A DNA stretch of 64,000 nt from contig OZ025808.1 of the NCBI GenBank assembly GCA_964019425.1, forward strand, positions 1,054,001 through 1,118,000. The letters run 5' to 3'. Source of the DNA: Flectonema sp. DT1601. Lineage: Eukaryota; Euglenozoa; Diplonemea; Diplonemida; Diplonemidae. Shown in pieces: positions 32,116-44,902 of this stretch. Below the pieces are notes generated by a model, which saw only the letters and a program-made list of their open reading frames with translations, searched no databases and was not told the origin of the DNA. The translations under genes were made by a program, and so were the position numbers. Positions within the stretch are counted from its first letter, which is position 1, and each line of letters opens with the position of its first letter.

Positions 32116-33983
32116 ATGTCTGATGACGATAAACTTCGTTCGATATTCGAACTTATCGACGCCAACAGAGATGGAATGGTCTCGCTGATACAAATACGAG
32201 AATCTATTAAGGTTGTAAAAAAATCACACACCAAGAAAGCTGAAGAAATGTTAAGTGTAGCAGGCATCAACGATGTCGATCTAAGCTTTGAAGAATTCCG
32301 AGGCAATATGAGCTCACTACTCGAGGCATTAGAAATAACTGCTCAAGACATGCTTCAGAGACTCCTCCGTCGAGGATCGTTTCAAAAGCTTTTTAGTGTA
32401 GTTGACATTGACGAAGGAGGAAGTATCACAAAGGATGAGCTTCGAGAGATGATGAACGTACTTAAACCAGGTATGTTAATGTTATATTTTGTACTCATAC
32501 ACACAAAAACACCAACACGATTAACCAACACGCAGGTATGAACGACCAAGATATATTAAACGCAATGCGAATGGCTGACACGGACGGTGATGGGGATATC
32601 GATTTCGATGAGTTTTGTGCATTTATGGAAAATGTTCAACTGGACATATCATTAGATGAAGCAGCTGTCACAATCCACGATGCTTTTGAGAAATCACGGT
32701 TGGCTTTTGAATCTCGTAAGACTACTTTTAGTCCAACAAAGGAAAACACTCCGAAGCCTACACTTGGACCTCGTCGGAAAACATTTATCAAGAAGCAGGC
32801 TCCTGACTTGAGCTCCTTAGTCACATCTACTGGTGGGACTGATGTGGATGATTCCTTAGAAATACTTATGCAAGAAGAAGCTCGACTTCGATTAGAAATT
32901 GAATACGACTCCTTGAGAGAGTTTTCACTCATCAGAGATGAAAAGGATCTTCTTCTCAGAATTAATAATGAAAGAGTAAGAGAACGTCGACGAAGAGACT
33001 TCCTAAGTGGTGGACGTGAAACCCAAAGAGAAGAAATTAGAGCATTGCAACTAAAGAGACACCAACATGAACAAGAACGAAATGTTAAGAAATCAACTGA
33101 ACAACACTTCAAGTTACAAGACAGAATGACCAGTCAACATACGGCAATGGTCTGCTACGGACAACAATTCAAACTCCTCAGGCAGTTTCTTAATAAGGGT
33201 ATGGTTTTCTTCGTTTCTTGTATCAGAAATTGCAAAAAAACAAAACTTCGTCCACAAGGGCTGAACGAGAGGCAACTTGTACTTGGCTTACACTTTTAAA
33301 AGACCAGTTTTCTCAGATGGAATTCCAGCAGACAAAGAGCCGTACTAGCATGTTTTCTTCCGGAGTTTTAAAAAAAAAAAAAAAAACAGGTACAGAAATG
33401 GTAAAAATGGACACCGAAAAAGAAGTTTCCGACATGACGAAAACAGTTCAAAAAAGAAATGATGAAATGACAGGATCACTTGACAAGTTAGAATACATGC
33501 TAAAGACTGTAGGAAGAGCTCTTCTACAAGAATCAATGTTGAGAAATGGTGATCAACACAAAGACTTTATGTCAGGTTTCACAGGTGATCCAGACTTTTC
33601 GTGGCTTGGGGGAGAGAGTCAGGCTCAGAAAAGTTTATCGGTAGTTCAGGGAGGTGGGAATAGAACACATTCTTTATCGATGACTCATATTAATTTTACT
33701 GATTCATGTAACTTGATGGCTGGTAAAGATTCTGATAACTTGGCTGACGTTGTTCGACAACTCAAAAAATATCTTTTTGCAATCTATCGATACTATGTCT
33801 CTGGTGACGGACTATCGTTTTCTGATTTTCAAAAATTAGTCGGCGATTGCAAGTTAGACGTAGCTGGTTCCCTCACAGTATTCTGGAACAGTGCTATTCA
33901 TCGTGACCATGATTGTGATGTTTTGGGTCTTTCATTCAACCATCTTGAAGACTCGGATTTTACTGATATCGGCATGTGTATGT

Positions 33984-34018
<35 letters not shown>

Positions 34019-35198
34019 TACTGACGTAGTCAAAGAAACTAGGGTGGTGGACCACTCTCATCTTTTACAACGAAAACATAATCCGTTGGTCCGATAAAGT
34101 GACATCAGAAAGGAAATTCCCTGAGCCGCCAACCGCTCCAGTAATCAGAGTGAAGCTAAAGACCAAGTACCACCAACCTGGTTTGCGGGTGCTGGCGAAA
34201 ATGAATTGAGATCTACAAGGAGATCTCCTGGCATATAGGCGGCTTCGAAGAACGAGTAACAGATTATTGCTTTTATTAAACAACTTAACTTATTATTTAT
34301 CTGTGGTGATAAATCAACAATAACAAAGACAAATAACACAGCTGACACACCGACACGAAAAGATTGTATTGATTTCTCTGGTTTTACAAACATGTTATTG
34401 TTATTAGCGTGTGAGAAGTATGTCGCTGCGTCGTCATCTAGTCCTCAGTATAAGCTTCAGTGTTTTGTATTTCACGATATTCTTCCTCTTCTACCACACG
34501 AAGTTCTCGCTGAAGTAAATCGAACCAAAGGAAGTTCTGGAGGACATCGTTTCCTTAGTACTCAAGTACCTTCTGTTGGTATGTTGTTGGAAGAATATTT
34601 TGATGTAATATACCCGGTTGCGAAGATGTTAAGAAAAGACGTCATTCGATACCTTGACAATAGATACAGAGTGAAACACATCCCAGCTCAAGAACAAACA
34701 ATGCTAGCGACAGGTATTTGTAATGCTGAAGACTTTTTATATTCTCTTGGTGTACTCGAGTTTACTAGAAATTCGGAAGAGTGTCGACTGCCAAAAGTCA
34801 ATCTCAGCGCTTCTTGCAGAGGTTCTGTATCGCAGTTACAAGGGGATCGAGGACACCCTGTATTCCCAGCTGTTGAGGTAGTTAATTATTTAGCTTACAG
34901 ATGTCCTTCTTTAGGTAGACACCACTTAAGAGATTCCTTTGATAGGGCTTACAGTGAAACATTAGCAGCGACGTTTCCTACTCTGCACCTTCCAAAAAGA
35001 GATGTCGAAACCTCAACAGATCCGGTACCATTTCCTCTATTCCTCGCTATAGTCACTCGTATTGCTTGTTATACATCGATAGCTGCTGCTGTTCCTCCTC
35101 CTCCTCCAACGAAGAAAGAATTACTGCCAACAACTCATCAAGTGTACAGCTTTTTACAGTTTCTTACCCATGAAGGTCACTATGTGTTGAGTTTATAG
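32116..35198 (+). CDS. EF-hand protein, five exons
   Basis: Proposed exons: 32116-32470, 32536-33198, 33270-33977, 34043-34188, 34263-35198 (935 residues). Introns are 65, 71, 65 and 74 nt. The first (GTATGT...GCAG) and third (GTATGT, T31 run, CTAG) look sound; the second and fourth are chosen to keep the frame. EF-hands: a degenerate one at about 16-27, a partial one, then two good loops, DIDEGGSITKDE (residue 97) and DTDGDGDIDFDE (133). A charged coiled coil follows (about 220-300), then a Ser/Thr-rich and helical C-terminal half with a PPPPPP stretch. Calcium binding is expected at loops 3 and 4. The C-terminal family is unknown. Splicing rescues frames that otherwise stop at each junction. 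Confidence 0.8.
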
Positions 35199-35503
35199 GC
35201 AGAGTGAAGATAGATTAGATTATTTTAGTTATGTTGGTGGTCGTTACAATTCCTGTACTATATTAGATTAGTTAGTTTTTGAAAAATGTATTTTAGGTAT
35301 GAATGGTTGTAAGTTATCCATTTTTCAGTAATTGGCTAAGATAGATTTTGATTTTTTTTCCTCTTTTCTTTTTTCTTTTGTGTTGATTCTAATACTGCTA
35401 TCACTAAACTCTTTGTCACCAGGACTCCCCTTCCAACATATGGACTGACCAACTGACTATAACGGACGCGGGCATCGGTCCGCCGCAATATCTTCTCTGA
35501 GGA
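35199..35503. other. short intergenic spacer
   Basis: 305 nt, AT-rich; a possible acceptor (TTTGTCACCAG, ending about 35422) lies about 80 nt before the next ATG. Nothing else seen. Confidence 0.5.
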
Positions 35504-38500
35504 ATGATGGCTTCTGAAGAAACAAATATAAATGTTTTCATAAAAGGAAAACGCTACCCGTTTCGGGATTTTGACCGGGAAAGAACCTTTTTTCAACTCT
35601 ACATAAAAGTGTTGAAGGGTGCTCCATGTGTCCCAGACAACGCTGTTGCCTGCTTCAAAGAAAACTTTCCGGGATCCAAATTTACAACCGACGAATTGCT
35701 TTCTCTGTTGGAAAAACATGAAAAGCGAAGAGAAGGTAGGGATGCGAGAAATAAAGCAAAAAAGAGTCGGCAGGCGACGTCATCTCCGACTGGAGGACAA
35801 GTAGATGAAATGTTGAGAACATCAACTTCACAATGTGATTCAGAAATAATGAATGATATTGTTGTTAACGGGGATTCAGAGATATCAAAATCCAGAACTT
35901 CACTCAAGACAGCAACAGAAAACGATCCTCTCCCAGGAATTCCATCACCTCTGGGAGGTACTTCATCATCAACTGCTCCAGTACTAAGAACATCAGGAGG
36001 ATGGGCAGCTGAACCCAAGCAAATTGAACTCACCGCATGGGAACGCGAACTCCTCCGTCGACGAGAACGCGCCCAAGGAGAGCGAGAAAGCTCGATTGGT
36101 GAAGAACCAGTCCCCGAACCACAACGAAGTAACTCTCCCAGCCTCCCATCTTCTGATATCACTGAGAAACGTGTTCGTACTCGTGGTCCTTCACATTCTG
36201 GTTTGTGATCTTTTATTTTCCTTTAGTAACATACCAACAGGTGTCTGAAAAAAGATTCCCTCCTCCACTAAAAAACAAACAAACAGAAGAAAGAGAATCC
36301 CAAGATATGGCTGCTATCACAAGAAAGTCAGGTGCTAACTCGTCAACACGAGCTAGTAAAGAAAGAAAGATTCGTAAAGGTGAAGATAAAGAAACTATGC
36401 AGAAGATGATGGCAGAATTATTAGATAAAACAAATAATATTCAGGGTCGAATAGCTCAGTTAGAATCAACTTCTTCAAGTGTTCCTCAGGGTACTCCTGT
36501 GAGCACCACTATTGGAAGTCATCGTAATAGAAATACACCAACAGTTACCTCGTTCTCGAATCCTCATCCGGCTGATGAAGACATCTTGCGTCTTGTTCGG
36601 TATGATATCTATTTAGTCATCTGACCTTAATTTATTTATTCATCACAATAATCAAATCAAAAAAAACAATCAGCTGTGATGGAAGAGGAAGAACTTTACT
36701 ACACGAGGCCTCCCTTGCTGGACGTGTTGATGAGGTTCAAGAGCTTCTTTCTTCAGGTGCTGATGCAGATGTAAAAGATGGATCAGAGAGAACTCCATTA
36801 ATGTTAGCAGCCTCATTAGGATTATTACCAATTGTTCATTTATTATCAAGTAGAGGTGCTTCGATAAATGAACGAGACAGGACTGGTAACAGTTGTCTTC
36901 TACTGGCAGCAAAGGGTGGACACATTGCTTGTATTCAATATTTACACTTACGAGGTGCAAACTTAGGAGTGATTGACATCTATGGAAGATCATCACTTCA
37001 CCATGCTGTGGGACTAGTTGCTGATACTTTAAAAGCAATGTTAGAATTATCTCAAGTTACTTCTGCTCCTATCTCGTCTGCTGGTGATGTGTTTGGTAGT
37101 TCTCGAGTACAAGTTGGTGGTACTCCTCTTTGTATTGATCAACGTGATCTCGTTAGCTCTCAGACCCCTCTACACTATGCAGCAGCAGGTGGATATACTA
37201 CTTGTGTTGAAGAGCTTCTGTCAGCAGGTTTGTTGAAGTTATTATTTTAATATTTTATCAAAAATTTCAACAATCAACTAAAAAAAAACTAAACAGGAGC
37301 ACAACTCACAACCGACTATAACGGAGTTGGACCACTTGCACTTTCAGTAATGAGTGGAAACACTACGAGTACTCAAACAATTATTGGTCACATGTCTGCT
37401 AATCATGGTTGGGGTCCTATTCATGAGGCTTCTATTAGTGGTGTTAATATTCAATCAGCAATACAAACAAATAAAGATATCGAATCTGCTATAAATCAAA
37501 GTGATGCTGTTGGTCAAACTCCTTTACTGTTAGCAACAATGGTTGGAAACTCGACTAGTGCTGAGTATTTAATATCAAAAGGAAGTGATGTTAATCTTAG
37601 AGATCAGTTAGGCAGAACAGCACTTCATCATGCTGCGAGTAAAGGTAATCTTGTTTTGTGTAAAACTCTTGTACGAGCTGGGAGTTCTATAGATGTTGAA
37701 GATGCTTTTCGATACACAGCTTTGCATTTAGCAATCTTGTATGGTATGGGTCATTATGTTTTTTTTTCTCTTTTTTTTCCCCCTGTAAAGTCTCTCTTCA
37801 AATAACAACAACATCAACAGGTTATAGAAGTGTTGTTGAGTTCCTTTCTGGTCAAGGAGCTGATCATCTTCTTCACAAAGAGTTATCAATAGTCAAAGAA
37901 TTAGTTGCAAGACAATCTCCTTCAAGATCTGATTTAATCGTGAGAGCCTTCAAATCAGATTTACTACAACCAGACGTAGCAGGTCAGGCAGCTTTAGTTC
38001 AAGAGTTGAATAGTGAGGTTAGAAGTGCTGACCAACATGGTCGAACAGCATTACACATCGCAGCCTTTGTTGGAGATGATAAGGCAGTCGGTCACTTGCT
38101 GTCGTTGAAAATGAATAAATCAGTTACGACAGGTGTGTAGTACCATCATTTTTATTAATCTACTTGTAACAATCTCTCTTAACATTAAAATAACCAACTT
38201 CAGGTCCTCACTGCAATATTCACATAACTGATAATAAAGGATGGACAGCCTTACACTATGCTGTCGCTAGGGATACTATTCGATGTCCTAGTGAGCCCAC
38301 TGCGGATCTGTCAGCAGTGGCACTAACTCCAAATCAAAGTAGGAACATGACGTTAACTTGGAGTTCTAAAAAGAATGAAAGACAAGTTGCTGTAATTCGA
38401 CTACTACTACAAGCAAATGGTGGTTTTGGAAGTGGTGTTGAAGGAAGTCAAGGAGGTAGTATAACAGGAATACAAGACATCAGAAGACATCGAGCACATG

Positions 38501-40515
38501 ATGGCCGCAGACCTGTTGATCTAGCTGTTGATGAGATGAATACAAACGACATCCTCGAATTACTTCAACCACCTGCTAATGAATCATCTTGTACTGATGG
38601 TTACTGGGCTTATCGATTAACACGTTGGGCTATTGTTTTATTGTGTTCAATAGCATGGGGTCTTCTTGGATTGACTTGTTGTATTCTTTATTTGCTATTC
38701 GCTGGAGAATCAGTCGCATCTCTACTTTCCCAACCACTTATACTCCTCTTCGATAAGGCTTCTTGGCTGAGACGAAAACTCTCACTTTGGTACAACAACG
38801 ACACCGACTATGACTACGACAGATCTAAAGGACGAACTCGTAGAGCAATTGTTTGTGTTTCTGTAGTCTCATGTGTGTTGGTATTTGTAATAGCTCCTCT
38901 CTTGATTGTTGTTTCTCACAGATCAGATCCTTATGAAAGTAGAGATCTGTTCCCTAACTCACCTCAAGATGCTCCAACAAGTGAGTCAAAGTATGATCTG
39001 GTGATGTTAATGTCTGAAGAGCCTCTTATCAATAGAACTAAACGAAGTATAACAATATCAGAAACTGTTACTGATCAAAATGGTATCAACTTTGAATGGG
39101 ACAGTCCTCGAGACGGTACCATCTCCACTGACGGTCAACGCAGTAGAGATATTGGTGTCTCTGTAATGTGTTCTATTCTTCTTCTGATAACACTCGTAGT
39201 TGTTAGAAGAGTCTTTGTTGATGCCAGAGAGGGACGGGTTGCTGCGAGGGCATTGACTCGAAAAGTGAATTTTTCAAAAAAAGGAAACTGGTGGATGTTG
39301 TTTTGTGCTGTTCTAGACCCGTTGATAATGGCAGCAGTCCCATTCACGATTCTCGATGCTGAGGATGACAAAGGATTCTTACCAACAGTAATGAAATCAC
39401 TTGTACTCGATACATTTAATCCATTGTTTTCTGCTTCTTGTGCAGCCTTCTTGATGTTTATATGGGTGTCATTTTCAGGATTATCGAGCTTGACATCATC
39501 AGTTACCTCATCTGAAGTTCTAAGTAAAAGAATGGGAATTGTTCACAGCTCAACACTACACTGTGTTCCTCCTGGAATTATTCATTTCTTATCTCATACT
39601 TTGTATCTTCCAATTGTAGTAAGTACATTAAGACTATTCAAGTGTACTTATACACATGATAAAGTTGTGACAAACTTTACAGCTGATATCGAATGCTATG
39701 ATGGAATGCATGCCATATTATTGGTAATTTGTGTTTCTCTTCTGATCGGCTACGTCACTACTTGTTGTACTATTGGAATTTTAATGAGCCAACCAAGAGG
39801 TGGGGTTGCTGACGTTTATTGGGGTCCTGCGGTTCTTTCAGCAGAAAAATTAGTACTAACGGCAACAGCAACTACTATAACGCTGGTCAGTTCTATACAA
39901 CCACTTTGCCATGTTATATTATTCTTTTTAGGAGCTTGTTTGCTTATATACGCTGGCAGGGTTGATGACAAGGTCCCGTCAATTGCTACTATCGTGCAGT
40001 GGAGGATGCTTGGATATACGTTTGCTGAAATGTCTTTAGCGACTTGTGCTTTTGTTTTTAAGCAGCAAGAAGTAGTTGCTGGGACACTCATATTCGCGTT
40101 GTCATTATTGATTTCTATTCTTGTTGGAATCTTTCTTTATAGATATAATAGTACGAGAATGTTATCGGCTGAACGAGAATCAGCGTTTAGACGTTTAGCT
40201 GCAGTTCATGTTCTGGATCCGACAGATGCTAATATAGAAACCCCTCAAGAAGTTGAATCTTCCGCGAGGATAAAACCAATTAAAAACAACACTCCTGATA
40301 TAAAAGATTATTCTTTCATGGAGATGGGTCCTATTGATCAACCAGTAACTCCGAAACCCCCTTTGCCTGGAGACGTCATTCGAGACACCAGCAATGACAA
40401 CAACAGCAATACAGCAACTCAAAAACCAGCTGTACCGTCAGAAACCCCTGCCGATGATTGGATTTTTGTAAGCTTGAATGAAGCCCATCCGAGTGCAGCA
40501 ACCTTTGCTGTGTAG
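35504..40515 (+). CDS. ankyrin-repeat polytopic membrane protein, six exons
   Basis: Exons: 35504-36172 (end uncertain), 36241-36599, 36674-37227, 37297-37743, 37821-38132, 38204-40515; about 1,550 residues. The last four introns (74, 69, 77, 71 nt) have GTATGA/GTTTGT/GTATGG/GTGTGT donors and CAG acceptors, and restore uninterrupted ankyrin repeats. The first is less sure: either 36173-36240 or a 26-nt option at 36201-36226. The N-terminal third is charged and disordered. At least eight ankyrin-like units follow (GRTLLHEAS, GNSCLLLAAKGG, GRSSLHHA, QTPLHYAAAGG, QTPLLLATMVG, GRTALHHAASKG, GRTALHIAAFVG, GWTALHYAVA). The last 700 residues contain about nine or ten hydrophobic helices. The layout recalls ankyrin-TRP channels, but no TRP box or pore motif is evident. 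Confidence 0.85.
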
Positions 40516-41263
40516 GAAATTCTATATTTATAATTGTGCCAAAATAAAAAAAATAAAAAAAATAAACAAACTACTAAAAAATATAAAGATGGGGGGGAAG
40601 AAAAAAAAAAAAAAAAAAAAAACATCCGACAAACGTGACAAAGCTTGCTACTCTTCAAAGTACTACACCATCAGATGAAATGGGTTGAGTCCAATCACAT
40701 CGAGGGACGGTGAGAGCTTTATATCAATATATCTACCTTTTCCCAATTTTTTTTTTTTTTTTTTGTTTATTCGATCTGTTATGTTTGTTTCGTTAAAGTT
40801 TTTCTGGAAAACCTAAATTCTTCAGTTATTTTTGTGGTGGCTTTTGGGATTTTTTTTTTTTTTTTTTAAAAATCGTCTTATCTTTATTTTATTTTATTTT
40901 ATTTTTTTTAAAACCCATTATTCAGGACGTTTTTTTAGACTGTTTTTAGAAAAAAAAGAACCAATTAGGAAAAGGACTGAGGTATGTGATATCACGAAGT
41001 GAGCCTCCATTGAGAATACCTATTCTACCTGCAATCTATTCTTTTCGGAAACCTTTCGGAAATATTTTGTAGAATTACCACCGAATAGAATGCCTGCTAT
41101 TCGCTCATTCAGTTTACATTCCTCCATCCCGAAGAAATATTCTCAACCCCTTTTCAAGTTACTGAAATATACTTTTGGTATCAATCTACCCCCAAGTTAA
41201 CCAGTCATTGTATCTCCCCAAACTCTGTTAATTTGCTAGCGAACCGGTCAAGGCCGAAGCATT

Positions 41264-41298
41264 GAGGAATTCGGGTTTCTCGAACATTAGAATTCCTC
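41264..41298. repeat. perfect 9-bp inverted repeat (hairpin)
   Basis: GAGGAATTC at 41264-41272 pairs exactly with GAATTCCTC at 41290-41298 across a 17-nt loop. It could be an RNA hairpin in the homopolymer-poor core of the gap. Confidence 0.7.
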
Positions 41299-43508
41299 GC
41301 TGGAGCTAAAAAAGTGATCCTCTCAGGGATTAGGTTCGACATAAAGTCGTAGTATTTGGGGACTCACAGGTGGTCAACCGTTCCACCCTGTTGTGTCTAT
41401 CTAACCAGTACTGGACTCGCTAACTAACAGTCATTGTATCTATGAACTAATGTTAAATTATCGTTATGTTGCTTGCGATATAATACGTTTGTATTTTACG
41501 TATAAAATCAAACGGTTAAAGTCCTCTAAAGTTAATATTTACAGATTTAGAGAGTTCGTCGCGAAATTACCATGATTGCCCATCCTTTTGGGAGGTCAGC
41601 AGGTTTTAGTAAAAATCTTCACCTCAGTCCCGTCTTTATGTGGGATTAGTGTGATAAACTAAGAAGAGAAGAACATAAGGAAACACCTACATATGTATTT
41701 CTCACAATGAGATTGACTGTTTATTTTGTCTTGTCATACAAGACGGCAGCACTAGTCTGCTAATTGGACATTTTGATCTGCATCAGCGTGGTGTATAACT
41801 ATGACACGGTAAGATCAAATGAGCCATCAAAATACCCTAATTACTAGCTTCCCTTATTACTACGCAACACACGTACCGACTCCCTTTATTTTTTTTTTCC
41901 CTCTGTTCGTGTCCACAAACAAGATCAAATGTTTTCAGCACGGACTTCGTTGTAGTATTTTAGGTTTTTTAGAAGTTTCAATTCTTTTGCTATTTTCTCA
42001 AGGAAACCAACACCCGAAACAATCTATTCCTTAGATTGAGATCAGAGTGGTCTTTGTGACTTTTTCTTTGTTTTTCTGTTTATGAATTATACATAACCTT
42101 ATAGCACCTTGTGGAGCTGCAGGCGATCTCGAAAGACGGCGCCTTTTTCGAACATGGAATACTGACGTGTTTGCTCACAGTTAGGCTGTTTGAACTCTTA
42201 ATTAGAAAGCACAGGATCGGTAATACATTCTGTTCGTGGGATACTGTTAATATGTTCCGATAACTTACAGCCTGTTGTTTAATTATGTCTCTCCCTTTCC
42301 CTTTCTCTTCTCATTGATGTTTTCATCAGATTATCAGACAGTCAGTCTCTTAACGTGTCTTGTTAGGTTAAGCCTGTTATGAAGACTTGATGGTTGCACG
42401 CACGCGATATTTGAAATAATCGCAGGTGTCCTCACACATCCGATGATGGTATTTATACAGGAGATGTAACCATTCGTGATTGCAAGGATTTCTTGTTGTA
42501 TCGCGGACAGTAAACTTCTCATTTCCCCCTTTTTTTTAAAAGAATCTTGTGTCTTCAACATGAGTGGCACTAATTTATAGGCCTTCACAGCTTTCACGTG
42601 TATGTTAGTGGCATTCTGCGGTTAAGCGACTGTTTTTTATTAAAAATTTTTTTTTCAATCACACGTTTTTGATTTCTTTTTTTTTTTTTTTTTTTTTTTT
42701 TTTTCCTGCCGGCAAAAATCTTACCACTCTTAAAAAAGATGATGCAAAATCGGTTTTGTTTTATATTTGCTAATGTCGTGCCTATGAGTGTATTCTTACT
42801 TTTACTACGGTTGAATAGAAAGATAAAGTCATACTCGATGGTTGACGGAGCTTCTGTTTTCTTTGTTCTGTTGTCGTCCTGCTTATTATCCCTTTTTGAG
42901 GTCAGTTTTTTTTTTTCTTCTCCTTTTTTTTAATATTTTATTTTGTTAGGTTCTGTCGTCTATGGTGTGTGTTTGTTTACTGCTTTATTCTCTCAGTTTT
43001 TAAAAGAAAAAGAAATTCTTTCTGAACAACAATTCAAAGGAAAAAGAGAGAAAAAAAAAAGAGGGGAAAAACAAATCAAAATATGATGAGTCAGTCTATG
43101 AAAGGTTTATGAAAAGAATTGAAAAAAAAAATAAAAAAATAGAGCTGATTCGAATCTAATTGGTAGCTTTTTTTTCCCTTCTTTTTTAAAAGCCTTGAAA
43201 TGCTGCTCATGCTGGCTGCATACTCTTTGTCGAGGATGTTGGTTACCTCCTCTAATTTAAATCTGATGATCCTCACGGTGAATAAACCTATCAAGGTTTT
43301 CTAAGGAAAAAAAAAAAAAAACATAAAAAAAAAAAAAAAGCGTCCTTTTAAATAGTTTTTGAAAAAAACTTACCCGAGAATGGAATAAAAATTAAAAAAA
43401 AAAGAAAGAAAGAAAAAAAATTCTTCCTGAGAGTTGTCACGGGAGGGGCAACTACCTTCGTCTTGTGAGAGATTTATTGTGACTGAGATTAACTTTACTT
43501 CTTTTTTT

Positions 43509-43510
43509 AG
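43509..43510 (+). other. probable trans-splice acceptor AG for the SET gene
   Basis: ACTTCTTTTTTTAG ends at 43510, 21 nt before the ATG at 43531; strong polypyrimidine tract. Confidence 0.45.
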
Positions 43511-43530
43511 ATTACATACAAAATAGTTGA

Positions 43531-44655
43531 ATGAAAGCAGTACAAACATCAGAAAAAGGTATCGGTGTAGTGGCGACAAAACGATACCCCACGGCAGGTA
43601 TGATCGTATGGGAGGAATTAGCCGAAGTCAACAACAAACTAACAGGTGAGTCACTGGCAGCAGAGATAGAAGCAGATTGCGGAGTTGAGTTCGATGCCAG
43701 TCTGGTTGGTGGAGCTGAAAACATACTAAACTCATCTGATAAAGTTAAACAATTAATTTTTGATTTGGGAAGTCCAAGAGCTGATGAATTTGAGTCATAT
43801 TTACAACCAGACCTCACTAATACTTCTATCGGAAAGTATCCTAAAAAGGATCTTGCAACAGCGATGGCTATCGTACAAGAGAACTCTTTTATGGGTGCGT
43901 CACTGCCGGTAGTGTTTCCAATTGCTTCGCGTGTAAATCATCGCTGTGTTGTTAGTAACTGTGAAGCAACAGTAGTCGATGATACGATTTTCATAATAAC
44001 AAAAAAAGAAATATCAGAAGGCGATGAAATCACTATCGATTACTGTTCTCAAGAACTCGAGGACCTGTCGTCTTCTGATCGGTCTGAGAAGGTTCTGTCA
44101 GAACGTGGGTTCACCTGCCTCTGTTGTTATTGTACTTCCCAACAACCCCTCTCATCATCATCAATTCACTCTATTAATTCTTTAGAAGAGTTATTGCAAG
44201 CCGGATTATTTTATAAAGCATTCAGTTCTTTACAATCTCACATAGAGAACTGTGTGATTGATAACAAACATTACATTTGTGTAAAAGTATATCGCACATC
44301 TAGAGAATACTGCACACAGATAGGTGACCATGAGTGGGTTATTAGACTCTGTGAACTTGAAATTGGTTGTTTACCGTCTTGTAATTATTTATCTATTTCT
44401 CGTTGTTTAGTATCACAAGGTGATGCTGTTTCTCTTCTCTCTGAGTCTGACGGCACTCGTGGAAGTGATGAGCATTGGAATCCTCCTTCTGCACCTTCTC
44501 ATCTGTCAAAGGAAAACGCACTTTCTGTGTATGAGAGAGCCAGAGATGTTATGAATACCGTCTACCCATCAATTTGTAAAACTGATTTATTAATTAACGT
44601 TCAGAGTAAGATTCAACAAACATTGTTGAAGAATGCATTGAGGAATAGTAGCTGA
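43531..44655 (+). CDS. SET-domain protein (SMYD-like protein lysine methyltransferase)
   Basis: Encodes 374 residues. The N-terminus begins inside a SET fold (KAVQTSEKGIGVVATKRYPTAGMIVWEE). Then come the conserved S-R-V-N-H-R-C-V-V-S-N-C-E block (about residue 133), equivalent to the NHSCxPN SAM-binding motif, and G-D-E-I-T-I-D-Y. A Cys-rich post-SET segment, F-T-C-L-C-C-Y-C, follows. The spacing between the SET start and the NH motif holds a helical insert, as in SMYD-type enzymes, but no MYND finger is visible. The C-terminal half is helical and TPR-like. Predicted to methylate lysine on a protein; the motif is NHRC rather than NHSC, so activity is likely but unproven. Only about 250 nt separate it from the next gene. 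Confidence 0.85.
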   Translation: MKAVQTSEKGIGVVATKRYPTAGMIVWEELAEVNNKLTGESLAAEIEADCGVEFDASLVGGAENILNSSDKVKQLIFDLGSPRADEFESYLQPDLTNTSIGKYPKKDLATAMAIVQENSFMGASLPVVFPIASRVNHRCVVSNCEATVVDDTIFIITKKEISEGDEITIDYCSQELEDLSSSDRSEKVLSERGFTCLCCYCTSQQPLSSSSIHSINSLEELLQAGLFYKAFSSLQSHIENCVIDNKHYICVKVYRTSREYCTQIGDHEWVIRLCELEIGCLPSCNYLSISRCLVSQGDAVSLLSESDGTRGSDEHWNPPSAPSHLSKENALSVYERARDVMNTVYPSICKTDLLINVQSKIQQTLLKNALRNSS

Positions 44656-44902
44656 CGTCCTTCAGTTCTATCAGTGTGGGACTTTGTGTCTCAACATTAT
44701 CCTGTGGTATGGTTCTGTTTAATTACCAGTATTTCACTAACTTAGGAAATTTTATCAAAAGATGAGGTTTTTTCCCCCTTAATTCATCTTTTTGTCTTTT
44801 GAGTAAAAATATTATTTTTCCACGTGTGTTATTTAAAATTATTACTTCCCCAACTCTTATCCAGTTATTGGTCACAAAATAGCACATTCAGCCAAGTCAA
44901 GA

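Larger units (their letters stand above)
40516..43530. other. 3-kb gene-free region with an unusually balanced core
   Basis: No credible protein frame on either strand. The flanks (40516-40960 and 42530-43510) are typical A/T-run sequence. The core (about 40980-42480) has almost no homopolymers, which is unlike the other gaps. It contains a perfect 9-bp inverted repeat (41264-41272 with 41290-41298) and a 13-nt direct repeat (AGTCATTGTATCT at about 41206 and 41431). It could hold noncoding RNA genes or a decayed element; I could not match it to rRNA, tRNA, U-snRNA or SRP motifs. Confidence 0.55.

Noticed and set aside
32636-33112. 158-codon antisense open frame
   Set aside because: Mirror of the EF-hand coding exon; Ser/Arg/Leu composition is the reverse complement of charged coiled-coil codons.
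33199-33226. 28-nt intron in the EF-hand gene
   Set aside because: It joins into a frame that stops within 13 codons; the 71-nt version ending at 33269 keeps the frame and matches the length of the other introns.
35599-36162. 187-codon antisense open frame
   Set aside because: Lies entirely over exon 1 of the ankyrin gene and has Ser/Pro-rich shadow composition.
41330-41350. GGTTCGACA as a tRNA T-arm/B box
   Set aside because: No pairing T stem, acceptor stem or anticodon arm can be drawn around it.
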